This document shows positions 43,987 through 56,955 of a DNA stretch of 64,000 nt, one piece after another. Under the pieces are notes generated by a model, which was not told the DNA's origin, did not search any database, and worked only from the letters and a program-made list of their open reading frames with translations. The stretch lies in contig CM061255.1 of assembly GCA_022605425.2 (NCBI GenBank), positions 186,001-250,000 of the forward strand. The letters are read 5' to 3'. Source of the stretch: Hamiltosporidium tvaerminnensis (Eukaryota > Microsporidia > Dubosqiidae). Position numbers and translations under genes: made by a program. Within the stretch, counting starts at the first letter, position 1; the number at the start of each line of letters is the position of its first letter.

Positions 43987-45557
43987 ATACATATATTCAT
44001 ACATTTCCTTCTTCTGACTTTTTTGTGTTTTGGAAGTACTAGTAAAAGTCCATTGAACCCAAAAACCGAAAGAAGAACATACGATTCTAGAAGCCTTGCA
44101 AGTGGTTCTCAGACAAAGAAAGTTTATGAATCAAATCCAGATAATATTCATCACCTTATTATTATGAATAGCTACCAAGATGTTATTGATAGTGTCTCTT
44201 TTAGAGTCCCTTATTTAAAAAAATTCATTCATTTTTATTTAAGAAAAATTGAACGTTTAATTCCAGAATATTTAAAAAAATCGTTGGATAAGCAAATAGA
44301 AACTCTTAAAAAACGCCGAATAAATTCGAATTTTACCAAATTTACAACTTATGAAGTTATTTTTTTGCAATTGATACAAAATTTTATTTCTGATCTATTA
44401 AGCAATTCTATGGAAGACGATGCATCAGAAAGAGGTTTTGATCAATATAATGAGAGGATTAGAAATGTACTAAAATCCGAGGTTGATGCTATGAATTTAG
44501 AAATAATATCTGATCTCGAAAAAGTGCAAAACAATAGAAATACTGAAGGTTATAAGAATACTAAAAAAGATGCTATAAAGTTTGTATCGGATCTTCAAGA
44601 CAATCATATTTTCAAAAAAATATTCATACAAAGAATTTTTAAGATTTTAGAAGAAGGTTTTAAGAGTTTTTGGATAGAAAACTTTGAATCTTTAAAGTTC
44701 GAATCAGAAAATAAATCTGATGTTTACAACATGGGTTTACAAAATAATACATTTTTTAATACTATCCTCAAAGATTTCAAGGAAAATAGTTGGCCATTGC
44801 CCTATTATTACACCAGGAAATCTTCACATGAGGATAAGCCCTATCTTTTACTTTTTTTGGAGCTCTTTTTACTTATATGCTGGAATCCCATTTCAATAAA
44901 ATGTTTCCAAAGATTTTTAAAAACGAAAGAATATTTCTTCATTTTATCCATAATGAAAGGCAACCAATTGTTCCATTGGATATTAAAATCAGAGAGAATA
45001 GTTTTATTGCCCCAATATATACAAAAGAAGACCTGGAATTCATCTGTAATACCTTTTTTCATCACAGCCTTAGAACATTATATTTGTCTTTTTACTTCAG
45101 AATCGAAAATTGGTTGTTTATATTTGGGGAACAACTTCTTTTGACGCTCGGAAAAGAAGATTTTTTTGCTGCTATGAGAAACAATATTTCCGATAGAAAA
45201 GTGATACGAAAAAGGCAAACGACTGCTTTTTTTAAAAATGTATTTGCGAAAAAAAGAATATTTTGTGAGGAAATTGGTACTTTCTTTTCAACACTTAAGT
45301 CTCAAATCATAGAATCACCGACATATGCATATTTTTATATTTATAAAGTTCAAGACATTGACATAAGTAATATACCTAAAGAAATCTTTAAGAAATATCG
45401 GATAGAAAATTTTGTTTCAAATTGTGCCGGAAAACATCCGTTTGCTAGTTCGGAAAAAAATCTATTCATTTATTTCATGGATTTCCTTGAAACTACAATA
45501 GAGGAACAGTTAACGGGTGAGCCTATCAAGGAAAAAAAAGTGGTTTGGAATCATTAA
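43987..45557 (+). pseudogene. broken paralogue of the 35015 secreted protein
   Basis: The CCC motif (43984-43986) is followed by ATA where the intact paralogue has ATG. The next 16 codons still read as its signal peptide (HIFIHFLLLTFLCFG against HLFLFLFFLISLCFG). The body then aligns through HLIIMNSYQDVIDSVSFRVP, YLKKSLDKQIETLKK and SWPLPYYYT. At the T-run 44866-44870 the frame is lost. The homologous reading resumes in the next frame as HFNKMFPKIF, FYFRIENWLFIFGEQLL, FYIYKVQDIDISNI and ends KKVVWNH at 45557. One missing T explains this. With two independent lesions (start loss, frameshift) a pseudogene is the simplest view. Non-ATG initiation plus a sequencing error is the alternative. Divergence from the parent is considerable, so the duplication is old. 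Confidence 0.85.
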
Positions 45558-46849
45558 AGAATTTCTCTTATTTGCTTATTTTTTAGCGTGTTAAAAATTT
45601 TTAAATTCTTTATTAAGGTTGAGGGAAATGTTGTGTAATTAAAAATCAAAAATATAACAAAAATCTAAAAGCTAGTGTGTATTTAAACTTCCGAACATTT
45701 TAGCCGATAATTTTAATCTTTGTAAAAGTCATTCTTTTTGATTTATTATTCAAAACAACCATATTTAAGCCGTTATATCAATTTCTGTTGGTTATTCTTT
45801 TTGACTCCACAATTACCTCTTTATACTTGTTTTCAAGGATTTTTTGAGCAGTGTGACTCTATTTGAGTTTTAAACCCAATATCAGGATAATTAAAGGCAT
45901 GCCCACTTGCCTCCTAGGACTTAAACAGATTATTCAATTTTTAGTGTCTTTCCATTTTTTTAAATCCAATAATGATTTTCTTTATCATATTTATAGTATT
46001 TCTACAATGTTCACACATCCCTTTTTCCAAATAAAAATTTATATCCTTATTTGAACAAAGCATAGCTTGATCTCATAGACTGCTGTTTCTTGAAATTATT
46101 TATAAGATTTTCTTATACTCAGCTTAAATTTTTATTTTTTTTATAACAGAACAATAGGAAATTGAGTAGTGACACTTATGTTTTTTAAAAAATTATTTAT
46201 TGACTTGTAGATAATAAAATACCCTATTCTTTCAGACTATTTCATCTATTTGTATCTATTTTCTGAATTAAATGATTAAAATGGTTTTTTCTAATCTTTC
46301 TTCCTTGTATTTTACTTTTTTTTTACATATATTATAGTAAGAATAGCATACTATTTAACATAACTTTTACTTCGTAATTTTTAGCATTTTAAGCATAAAG
46401 CGAAAAAAATATTGCAATAAAGATACTTTAAACCATTTTTTGTTGAAGCTTCTCAACTATCTTCTTAAAATTCGTAAATAAGCAAATTACAAATCCGAGT
46501 AAACTATTTAGAAAACATATGTGCTTAGATAATAAAATAAAGATTTGGAAGTGAATATAACTACAAATAAATCTAATTTATCTTTTTATTTCATATCCAC
46601 CTAGTTTTTGCCAATATTTTCAATTATAGAAAAATATAATAAACAATTTACAATGCTATTTTAAACCATTTCTCACTCAATTTTTACTTAATAAATGTCT
46701 GAGAAAAATTATTTAAAGCCACCTTATATATTTTCTTCTACGTCTTGTACCACCACTTTTTTTCTTCTGAATCCGGCTCTTTATTTATGTTTATTGTAGG
46801 TTTCCTCTTTTATAAAAAGAGGTAATTTTTTTGTTTTTAAATTTTTAGC
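45558..46849. other. gene-free AT-rich spacer
   Basis: No supported frame; a 63-codon frame at 45863 starts at TTG. Nothing else seen. Confidence 0.5.
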
Positions 46850-47590
46850 ACCTTACTCCACTCTACTTGCTTGTTTTAAAGGTGGTGTTGGTTCCTCGTA
46901 TATCTCGGGTTCCATAATAACGAATCGATAGTTTTTCCCAGCTCTCTTAAAATTTTGTTTGACTCAAGTTCTCTTCGTCGAACATAGAGAATCGTTTCGG
47001 CTGCCTCCTTAAGCCCATGATTTCAATGTAAGCCCCCAAATCAACAGGTATTTGCATATTCCGAGTATGAATAATGTTATTTTGTCACAATGCCGTTTCA
47101 GGTAATCACATAAAGAATTATCCCAACATTACACTTATAAATAAGACCCAAATCTTTAGATAACAACTCATGCACCTTAAGTGTTTTCTTTGTACCATTT
47201 GAAGTAAATCTCGAGAAGTAATTCCTATTAATATTTTTCCAAATTATTAATGAAATATATAATCTATGTTTTATTTAACAGAACCATATACATGCGACTA
47301 TTATTTGTTTTATTTTACCTTTTTTTAAGTAACAGGTATTATTTTACAAGGTTTTTTTTGTTTTTATTCATCCTTGGAACTACAGCCCTGTACGAGCCTT
47401 GGCCTCCCTTAGTAATACCGCCTACCGGTCTTTTTCCAGTGAAAATGTTTACATTTCGGGTTTCGTAACAAGGTGGTTTTAAAGGGGAGTTGTTAGCCTT
47501 CGCCGAACCCCAACATGTAGGATCAGTCTTTTTAGTCGCCTCTTACTACAAGCAGAGAATACTCCAAGTCAATTCTGCTCCCGAAATGAT
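46850..47590 (-). other. GC-richer island, possible retroelement remnant
   Basis: Much richer in G and C than its surroundings, with segments such as AGCCTTGGCCTCCCTTAGTA and TAGTCGCCTCTTACTACAAG. Read on the minus strand, GTAAGAGGCGACTAAAA, GGTAGGCGGTATTACTAAGG and a fragment resembling the end of a reverse-transcriptase ORF (GKTIDSLLWNPR in one frame) recall non-LTR retroelements of arthropods. No intact frame. Assignment is tentative and from memory of such elements only. Confidence 0.3.
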
Positions 47591-48092
47591 AGGGATTTTT
47601 TTTGTTTTACAAAATATAAATCATTATTTTTTTTTAGGTTCATTTCAATTTCAGGGATTATAATGATTTTTGACATTTATTTTAAAATCAAAAAATTATT
47701 TAATCTATAAAACAACAACCAAACCTTTATCTATAAAGAATATTTTATGTATAATTCAAAGACTTTGATATTACAATAAACTAATATATTAAAAGATGTA
47801 TTTTAAAGCGTAATAAAAAGGTTAACTATAATTAAAAGTTTTAAATATAAATATTTTATTCTCACTCTAAATCATTTTAAATAATCTTCCAACACTTTTT
47901 AGTATCTCTCTAAATTACTTCTTAATCCCTCGAAGAAAACAATTCGTTACAAAATAATTTATCTTTCTTAAACATAAAATTACTTGTCACTTACTGTTTC
48001 ACTTAAAGAAAACTAATAAATATTTTTTCTCCTTAAAAATTACCAATAAAAGACTATCAATAGATAATTTTAGTAATAAATATTTTATCTGA
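47591..48092. other. AT-rich spacer before Dsk2
   Basis: No frame or repeat seen. Confidence 0.5.
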
Positions 48093-48096
48093 CCCC
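48093..48096 (+). promoter_or_regulatory. CCCC start motif of Dsk2
   Basis: GACCCCTTAATAAATG: CCCC seven bases before the ATG at 48104. Confidence 0.6.
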
Positions 48097-48103
48097 TTAA
48101 TAA

Positions 48104-48925
48104 ATGACAATTACACTAACAATAAAACATCAGTCTCGTAGCAAGGAACTATCTCTTGAAATAAATACATCTTTAAAAGATTTGAAAACAGAAATAGAAT
48201 CAATATTTTGTATACCAGTTTCTTTACAGTTGGTGTTTTATAAGGATAGGCTTTTAACTGATGAGAGTAAAAGTTTAAAGGAATTGGATATTATAAATGA
48301 GAGTGAAATTACTGTGCGGAAGAAGAATATAACTGTACAAAATGTACAGCCTAAACAGAAAGAAAGTTTTGAAAAGATTATTCTTAGCAATCCGATGGTA
48401 AAAAATATGTTAAAAAGGCCCGAAGCACTTAAATCTATGTTGGATATGTATCCTTCTTTAAAAAAAGAAATGGAAAAAAATTCAGAATTGAGAAATATTA
48501 TGAACAATCCTCAAACTTTTGAAGAATTTGAAAAAATGACAGATAATCCAGAATATATGTCACAGCAACTCAAAAATATAGATATAGCAATGTCAAGACT
48601 ATCTAATATACCAGGTGGATTAAATATGATGAATAGTATGCTTAAAGAAGTACGCGATCCAGTATCCATGGCTATGGGACCGCAGAATACTAAAGATTTT
48701 AGTACAGGAGAATCTATAGAGATGCAAGTAACCGATGCTATTTATAATCCTGAACAATCCAGTGAAAATAACCCAATATTTAAATATAGAAAGGAATTAG
48801 ATGAACTCAAACAAATAGGATTTAGCGATATGGCAAAGAATTTAGAAGCTTTACAACTTTATGATGGAGATATTGAATCTGTTATCACTTTTCTTGCAAC
48901 AGAACCAGAAAAAAATGCTTTATAA
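48104..48925 (+). CDS. DSK2: ubiquilin/Dsk2-type proteasome shuttle
   Basis: 273 residues, short for the family (yeast Dsk2 has 373). Dsk2/ubiquilin binds ubiquitin chains through a C-terminal UBA and the proteasome through an N-terminal ubiquitin-like domain, delivering substrates for degradation. Residues 1-74 are the ubiquitin-like domain (LTIKHQSRSKELSLEI, LQLVFYKDRLLTDES, a Lys/Arg-rich last strand). Residues ~90-185 hold STI1-type repeats (NPMVKNMLKRPEALKSML, NNPQTFEEFEKMTDNPEYMS, ending GGLNMMNSMLKEV). The last ~45 residues are the UBA (YRKELDELKQIGFSDMAKNL, AL....GDIESVITFLA). All three domains are in the usual order and only the linkers are trimmed, as is common in Microsporidia. Intact; functionally it pairs with the proteasome gene at 23439. 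Confidence 0.9.
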   Translation: MTITLTIKHQSRSKELSLEINTSLKDLKTEIESIFCIPVSLQLVFYKDRLLTDESKSLKELDIINESEITVRKKNITVQNVQPKQKESFEKIILSNPMVKNMLKRPEALKSMLDMYPSLKKEMEKNSELRNIMNNPQTFEEFEKMTDNPEYMSQQLKNIDIAMSRLSNIPGGLNMMNSMLKEVRDPVSMAMGPQNTKDFSTGESIEMQVTDAIYNPEQSSENNPIFKYRKELDELKQIGFSDMAKNLEALQLYDGDIESVITFLATEPEKNAL

Positions 48926-51900
48926 ATATTTAAGATTTAATAAATCCTTCGGTTATTTTTCTAGGATTTTTTTTCGGTCTAAAAATAAAGAATTTAGATA
49001 AAAAAATGTTTTATTTACTCAAATATCTACAGTTTTTAAGGATTGGTATGCCTCAATTCAAACCAGATTTTTACTTATTAACTATTCCTTTCTATTATTT
49101 CTAAATTATTTACTATTCATTTGACTTATATTCTTACATATTAATTGGTAAATTGTATTGTTTCTAAGTTCTTTTAGTATTCATGTGAAATTTTAAACTG
49201 TATTTATATTGGAAGATAAACGTTTAAAAAATATTTTAAACTAAAATGAGTCGACTTCTCTGTCATATATTATTTACTTTACTTTAATTTCCTAAAAACT
49301 CAAAAAACAATTTTAATTTCTAGATTGATTACTATTTATAGAAAGTAATATATAGTATATTTATAGCTATATTATAGACTTGAAAAATATGTAATATTTC
49401 TAGAGTTATTTTAAATTAGGATTTTAATAGTAAGATTCAATTTTCTGAGTAATGAAATTCTACACAAAAAAACACTGAAAATATTTTTTATACTTAATAT
49501 TCCGAAATTTATAAGTTATTTCCTGTTTCATAATAAAGAATTATATTATAAGTTTATTAAAATATTTTTGAATACTAAAATATGATTAGATAGGAAGGTA
49601 TTTTATATTATCCAAGTATATCAGTTGATGCGATGTGATTCTTTAACTATGAAAGAAATATTTTTAGTTTAAAATTTTTGTATCGATATATATGAATGTT
49701 TTATATATAAATTTTAAGGTAATTTATAACATATTTAAATACTTTGGTTAGTTCTTTGTCAAATTAATTTTTTGTTTCAAATTTTAGTTATTTATTGGTT
49801 TGAATACGCAATTCCGATATTCGACTGTTTTTTAGCCTTATAATTTCGAAATAAAATTGATCATTTTTCATATTTTCTGATTTCTAAACACTCATTCTGT
49901 ATGTTTTCATATATTTATAAGATGATCTAATTGACCTACAAATATAAATTTAATTTGCTTTTCTTGTACCAAATATGGAATAGGCTTTATATTTCGATTA
50001 TTACATGAAAATATCATTAATTAAATCAAATTAGCGATATTGAAATGATAGGTTCTGTAAGTATATGTTAATACAGAAGAAATCGTTCTGATGGAACAGT
50101 TTCGATTTTCTGCAGGGTTTTATATACGTTCATATTCAAAATACAAACAGATATTAGTTAAAATTATCTTCTTTTTAATTAATTCTGTTGTATTTCATTT
50201 CTTACCTGAAAATATTTATTACTTTAATTATTTTAGAATCAAGTTTCTCCTTCAATTAGAGTTGAAAGTCTCTTTTGGAATTTCGTCGGAATAATATCTA
50301 AAACATTGACTTTTTATTTGGTTTTAAATCCAAATAAATACTTATTTAATAAATATGAAAGATTTTCTAGCAATAAGTCATAATTATATATAAAACAATA
50401 AATTAAAACTTATTTGTTTAAATTTATATTTATATCCTTCTAAACGTCTTGTATTAACATTTGATTATCATTTTTTAACAAAAACATACATCTTTGCATT
50501 CAAAAAACTGGCTTAGTTTTTAATTTACAGTTTTTTTCAGAAAAAAATTTTATTAAATAAAAACATTTCTAATAATTTATTATGATCGTTATTTTTTAGA
50601 ACATAATGAATGTTTTAATATACATTGATGTATATTTTCTGTTAATTTAGGTGTTTAAATGATTTTGTTAATTAAAAAATTTAAGACTTCATATTTAAAG
50701 GAGCAAGCAACTCAAATTTGTATTTATCCCTAAATGATGTTTTATCAAGGATTTATTGATAGTGATTTAATATATAAAGATTTATTTACGAACTATATTT
50801 TTAATCTATAGAGAGATTTACATGTATAATTTATTTATAGTTACGCTATGAATTGTTAATTTGTGTGTAATTGTGATATATATAGTACTTTGAAGATAAA
50901 TTAAGCCCTAGAAATATTACTTTTCCTATTAATATCTCAAGAAAATGCTCAAACCCCATCCTGCAATGTGAAAAAAGACTTTAAAAGCATTTTTATAAAT
51001 TATAGACAAGTAAATTACATACTATACATTTAGTATCTGGTAATCTCTGAATTTAAAGTAATAGAATTATATTATCAGAAAAATTATATATAATTTTGAT
51101 TCAATTAGAAATTTAGTCGGTGAATTCACTATGTTAGAATTATTTTATCCGATAAAAATTTTATAACTGAATGCAACAAGAAATTTTCTACAAACATTGT
51201 TTTCTTTTACGCATCTTTACCGAAATTTAATTTATAAAAAAGGCAAAATATCTATAAATATTTATTTTATAATGTTCGACTCAAAACTTTAATATAATTT
51301 TAGAAAAATTATTACGAAAGTGATGATTTAACTCTGCTCAACAAACAAAATAACATATAATTATTTCGAAAATTATACTGTTTAAGAAATAACACAGCAA
51401 ACAAACATTATAGAATTGAAAAAAATTATTAATCACAAATAAAAAAAGGTGCAAAATGATCTTTGTCTAAATTTTTTTAAATCTGTAAAGCAATAGAAAC
51501 ATACTTGTAATAATTAAGTAAAATAATTTACCTAAGAAACGTTCACTATAACAACAAAAGCAAGCAAAAAGAACATGAATAAAATTTGTCACTGTCGCAT
51601 CATTGCCTTTTGCCATATATATTGCATACTTGAATTTATCTGTAAATTAATAACTGTAAATGTTAGATCACTACAGAATTAATGATGAAAAATAATATTT
51701 TCAGTCTCAACCTGATTTTTTTAGCAAAGAATGAATGTAGAGAATGCCATTATCTGGCCTATAAAAACTACAATTATTTCTTATGTCTTAATATTTAATC
51801 ATTCATTCAAGTAAATTATTCCATAAGCTATCGAGCTTCAATAATATTTTACACTTTTAGTGGCAAATTTTTAATTTCATATTCGCACGATATATTAATT

Positions 51901-52034
51901 TAATTTGTATTTTTTCACAAAATAATTGGTGAAAGACCTAAGAATATTTAATTTACGTATCAAAATAGACTTTTGTAATGTTTATATTTTTTATTACTTA
52001 GTAAAAACATGATTTAATATTGTTTCTAAAGATA
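48926..52034. other. 3.1-kb gene-free spacer
   Basis: A 67-codon ATG frame at 50091-50294 has no leader motif or homology I recognise and is not called. Otherwise AT-rich with nothing seen. Confidence 0.5.
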
Positions 52035-52310
52035 CTTTGTGAAGGGAGGATAACCACATTAAAAACCATCTGCTTGGAAATGAGTGTATGAACTTGGCGT
52101 AAAAATCATTGCTGCCATTGCGGGGGAATATAAACTTCATTGGGTCTATAGGCAAATTCTCATAATCCCGAGTTACAAGAGATTAAATGAAACAATTGGA
52201 AAATTTACAGTTGTTCATCCTCGAAACCGAGAGGTAAAGGATGATCGGAATAAATACGTACTTCTTCAAGTAGATTATAAAAAAAGGTTTGTCAAAATAA
52301 AATAGACACC
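52035..52310 (+). repeat. interspersed ~0.7-kb repeat, 5' part (copy F)
   Basis: Begins GGGAGGATAACCACATTAAA and ATGAGTGTATGAACTTG as in copies B and E, then drifts. Only the first ~70 bases match clearly, so the 3' limit is uncertain. A 73-codon frame beginning with GTG inside it is not supported as a gene. Confidence 0.5.
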
Positions 52311-54838
52311 GTCTTAAAATCCATTATGAGTTTATATGAGCAATATTAAGTATATTTGTTTATCACAATAAATTTAAGGTAATTATGTGTATGAATACAA
52401 GAATTACTTAAATGATTCATTTCAATTATGAATCGAAAACCCGAGATAGTAAGACTTATTGTGTACTGGCTTTAATCTATAAAAAATAGAAGAGTTGTGT
52501 TAGATGTTTTATGAGATAACATAGAATAGTATTGAATTAAGTCAAAAAAAATGAAATTTTAAAACTCTGATAGACATAAGATATTAGTCCATATAAACTC
52601 GATAATACTTAAAAACTTCAAATTTCTTTTCAAGGGCAAAGAAAGAAGACTGAAATAGAGATAAAATGTTGACAAAAGCAGAAGAAGAGCTTCATCAATA
52701 AAACTAAATATTGAAAATGCAGTAACAACCTTTACTACGATTATAAATTCACGCCTATGTGAATTATTGAGTTAAAATTAAATACAAAAATTATGTGATT
52801 AAAACTTATATAAATATTCATTACTAATGCACTGGCTTAATTTTAAAAAAGTTGTTCGGTAAAAACTAAAGCGATGAATGAAAACAGGAAAACTTTGTTA
52901 AGAATGAAACTAATTAAAAAAAATAGATGTTCATTTTTTGGTATAATTTTTGTTTTTGTATTCAAAAAGTTATATTTTTTTAAATTATATTAGATTTTAA
53001 ACTCGTCTAAACGAATTTAAGATTATATTAAACAAAAAAATAAAACTGGATATGTGGAGTAATCTTCTTAAACTTTGCTAACACGGTCATAATTTCTCAA
53101 TCATTTCAGGTTGGATTTTATACCTTTACCCCATCTGTTGCTCGAATATTTTTTAGTCTATTATATCTGTTTTTTTTTAGGCGATCGGAGTATTTCAATA
53201 TAAAATTTAAGAGCATTTCTTAATAAGAGATTTTTCACATCTGTTCTAGTTGCTCCGGGTTTTTTTTTTTTTGGGGGGGGGGGTTTAGCTTAACTTTCAG
53301 GTGGTTTTTTTCGAGTTCTGATCTATTTCCATAACATGCAGCTTTTTTCGTATGCATTTATTCTTAAGGAGCTTTTTTTTCTAAAAAAAAATTTGAATGT
53401 GACTTGCTGTGTTGGCTAATTCATTAATGTATAACCTTCTAATTGTTATTATTGGATACTTTAGCTTTGCCAGGTATAAAATTTTATGATATTATTCGAG
53501 ACATAGTTTTTTTTATCAAGCTAATATAATTATATAAATAAATACATAAAGAAAAGGACTTAAAGCATCAATTCTATTATACAGTTTTTATGTATTTGTA
53601 AAAATTATTAGAAAAAAACCAAAACATAGTGATTTACTCTAAACATTAATTTAAAAAAATCAAAATGTATTTAAAATGCTATACCAATGGCGAACTGAAA
53701 TTTAGAAAGAATTTAATTCACACAATATTTTATTTCAAATATTTTTTTGGGAGAAATTAAATATTTTTAAGCACTTCAAGTTCTACTTCTATCACTATTA
53801 TTGGTTGTGTAAAATTTATGAACAAATAATAAGATAAATATTTTTAATCAAAACACTATTATTGATTTCTTACATTTTTTTTCAACAAATTAAGTATTCT
53901 TAGAAGTATCGTCATTTGAAATTACTGAATTATATAAATTACTTTAGATTTACTAACTAAGTCACTTATTTGCTTATTTTTTTAATCGAAAATTCTAAAA
54001 TTCATTCATATGAGTTGCAAGATTCTTAAATATTGATTATTTTTTCGCCAAAAAAACAAATGAAAAAACCAATGCAAAAATATTAATTTCATTGCTCAAT
54101 TCAAATATGTTGTTTCTGTTTTCGAATTTAGATGTATTTTGTAGTTAAATAGAATATATTTATGTAAATAATAACATTTAAACAAAAAAATGTGAAATTT
54201 TTTTCTACAATTTGCCAAAATTGATTATTATTGATCAAAAAAAAATCGAGAATATTTTTTTGCATAAAATTTTTTTGAGAGTTTTAAGATTTTTAGAGAT
54301 TTACAGATTAGGACAAATAAAATGTAAACGGTTTCGATATTTTTAACATTAAATGTAGATTTTTATATACCTCGCTACCAAACATTATAATATTACAAAT
54401 TTATAATTGAAAATACTTAATTAAAATTGAGCAAATGAAATTTTTAAATAATACTTTTCGAATAAATTTTTATTTTTGAATTACTTTGTAATTTAAATTA
54501 ATTTATAAAAATTGAAATATTTATAAACATGTTATTAAGTGAATTTTATCTGAATATCAAATAATACACTTATAATCACTAATATTATGAAGTTTTTCAA
54601 AAAAATATTATTTTTGTTGCCTCCGTTCTTTATTGGGAATAGAATATTTTTTAAAAATTAGCGAAGAAAATAATTGTTTTATTTTTTTATATCAATAAAT
54701 CAAATTGTTGCTTATTTACCATCTAAAGTAAATTGAGCAAAAAAAATTATGTCAAATATTTTAAATATAAAGCGACGAATAAAATTTGTTTTTAATTTAC
54801 CATAAAAAGTTTATTCGTATAAATAATTATTTTGGAAA
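52311..54838. other. 2.5-kb gene-free spacer
   Basis: AT-rich. Slightly less so at 53.05-53.48 kb, where the T/G homopolymer pair lies. No supported gene. Confidence 0.5.
53260..53283. repeat. T13-G11 homopolymer pair
   Basis: A run of 13 T followed at once by 11 G, the same T-then-G pattern that closes the long tract at 43849. Confidence 0.8.
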
Positions 54839-54845
54839 CCCCCCC
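54839..54845 (+). promoter_or_regulatory. C7 start motif
   Basis: GGAAACCCCCCCTTATG; the longest C-run before any start codon in the window, two bases from the ATG at 54848. Confidence 0.6.
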
Positions 54846-54847
54846 TT

Positions 54848-55624
54848 ATGTTGCATTTATTTGTTGCTATAATTTTCAATGGTTGTGGTATATTTACAAG
54901 TGATACTCCTTCAACTACAATAGAAGAAAAATCTCATAATGAAAGAGGGAATGGAAAAGAATCATTAGTTAAAGCCAAAACTGGATATACCACCGAAAGG
55001 ATATTGTATTCAATTGAGAGCAGTCGAAAAACAAGTGTCAGTGAATCGGAAAATTTGATAGGAAACAAAACACAAGCCCAACCAAGCTCAAATACTAAGA
55101 CACATAAATCGATATTTAAAGGAACTATTGATGGGACAAACGCGGCTAACCCTCTAAAATCCAGTAAAATAGTCACATTTAACGAAAAAGAACCTTCACA
55201 AATCTGGATATTTGAAAGTTTGAACGAAAGTTCAACGGACTTTAATAAAGGCAATTTATCGGCAGAAAACAAAGATACCATGCCAGCTAAACATATTTCA
55301 CCCTCCTTTAGTCAACAAAAGATTCCCGATGAATCTAAAGAATCATCTACAGATCGAGTAAATCAAGTGTTATCACAATCATCTTGCGAATTTTTCACAC
55401 ATACTCCCAGCACAGTCATTCCAGTCCATAAAATCAAACAATGCAGTTCACATGTAGAAGAACCCATTATTGTATCTAAAAAACGAAATCCTTCCAATGT
55501 GCATTATAAAAATTCACCAAATCCTCAACAAAAATCAAAACCAAAATTTAACAGCGAAAACGAATATGATAAATTCAACCAAGATTTAAAGAATCATATG
55601 AATAATTTCCTTAATAGAAATTAA
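54848..55624 (+). CDS. secreted Ser/Thr/Lys/Asn-rich protein
   Basis: 258 residues, family not recognised. Residues 1-18 are a short signal peptide (LHLFVAIIFNGCGIF). All the rest is polar and probably disordered (Ser, Thr, Lys, Asn, Glu, Pro), with few cysteines and no hydrophobic core. It becomes more basic towards the end (VSKKRNPSNVHYK, QQKSKPKF), and the last ~25 residues could form a helix. Abundant Ser/Thr suggests O-glycosylation or phosphorylation if exported. The start is fixed by the C7 motif. It is not visibly related to the other secreted proteins here beyond overall design. Intact. Confidence 0.75.
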   Translation: MLHLFVAIIFNGCGIFTSDTPSTTIEEKSHNERGNGKESLVKAKTGYTTERILYSIESSRKTSVSESENLIGNKTQAQPSSNTKTHKSIFKGTIDGTNAANPLKSSKIVTFNEKEPSQIWIFESLNESSTDFNKGNLSAENKDTMPAKHISPSFSQQKIPDESKESSTDRVNQVLSQSSCEFFTHTPSTVIPVHKIKQCSSHVEEPIIVSKKRNPSNVHYKNSPNPQQKSKPKFNSENEYDKFNQDLKNHMNNFLNRN

Positions 55625-56955
55625 ACCAAAAAACATACCGATGTTTTAAAAACTCACCTTTTTCAGCTCAAAAATACAATTATAAACGCGAAAAAACAAT
55701 ACGAGCAGGATAGTTTAATAAAAACAAGTATTTTTATATTATTTAATCATTTTTATTTCAAGGTAACCATAGTACATTTTTTTAAGATATCATTTGTATA
55801 AACCCATCTTATTCATTTAAATTAATTAATATTTTTTCATTCTATGATCTCATTTTTATCTTTATAACGTATCACTCATATCCGTGATTATTAATTTAAA
55901 ATTAATTTATAATTAAAAAATACTATAAAATCAAACTGTATAACAAAAAACGAAATCATTCAGTAAAGTGGTTTGATCATAGTTTATTTAAATGTATTAT
56001 ACACCTTTATATTCAATATTATAATTAAATAGGAAACGGAAAAATAACATATATTTCAGTATAAAATTTTATTTTTTCTGATAATTCCATTGTAGATTAT
56101 AAACCCGTTTTTGAATATTTGTAAAAAAGATAAAGAAAAAATGAATTTATAATAGCTTTTGAGAATTTTAAATTATTTATCTTCATAATGGTTATTTTTT
56201 TGATTTAAATAGAAAAAATTGTTAATATATTATTAACCTAGAATTTTATTCGTGCCTTTATAATCAGAGTAAATCATATTTTATTTTAAGTAATCAATTT
56301 ATATTGGAATGTTTATATTGTATTATAAATATTATCAAATTATAATTTGATTGATATTGAATATATTAAATTTTTCATAGATTAAATTGAAATTAGTTGA
56401 GCCAAAAATCATGTGTTTGAGAAATAATGTTTGGAAACAGCCTTAATAATTAATATTTATCTTTGTTTAGGCGAATATTATTAGGAGGACTAATGGGGAG
56501 TGGTCAGGATATAGAAATTCAATTTCGCAGAGCCGGTTAAATTCTTGGCTTTTACGCTCTTTATCTTCTAATAAAAGTGGTTGGATTGGGTAGACAACCT
56601 AATTTTCAAAAAAAAAGTAAAACGCTTAATTAATATACGAAGTGATACTTCACCTGAGGATTATGTTTTTATTCTTAGAAGAAATAAATAGCTCAAATAA
56701 ATTGAATCAATATGAAAGATATAGATTATAAACTTTAAATAGCTTTTCTAAGCCTGTAGATTTTTATTTAACAAAAAAAGTCTAAATGAATTTCTTTTTG
56801 CTTGAACAAATTTGAGGCAAATAAGAGTTGTGAAAAAAAATCCATAAATTTTTTATTAAATTTGAATCGATTTTATTGAAAACGCATATGAAAATATGTA
56901 AAGTCTATATTCTTAACAAATTTAAAAAAAATATTCAACATAATTTGTTAAAAAT
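55625..56955. other. gene-free spacer between convergent genes
   Basis: AT-rich with nothing recognised. It lies between the 3' ends of the 54848 gene and the minus-strand STPR gene. Confidence 0.5.

Noticed and set aside
50091-50294. 67-codon ATG frame
   Set aside because: Phe/Ile/Tyr-rich chance frame with no leader motif.
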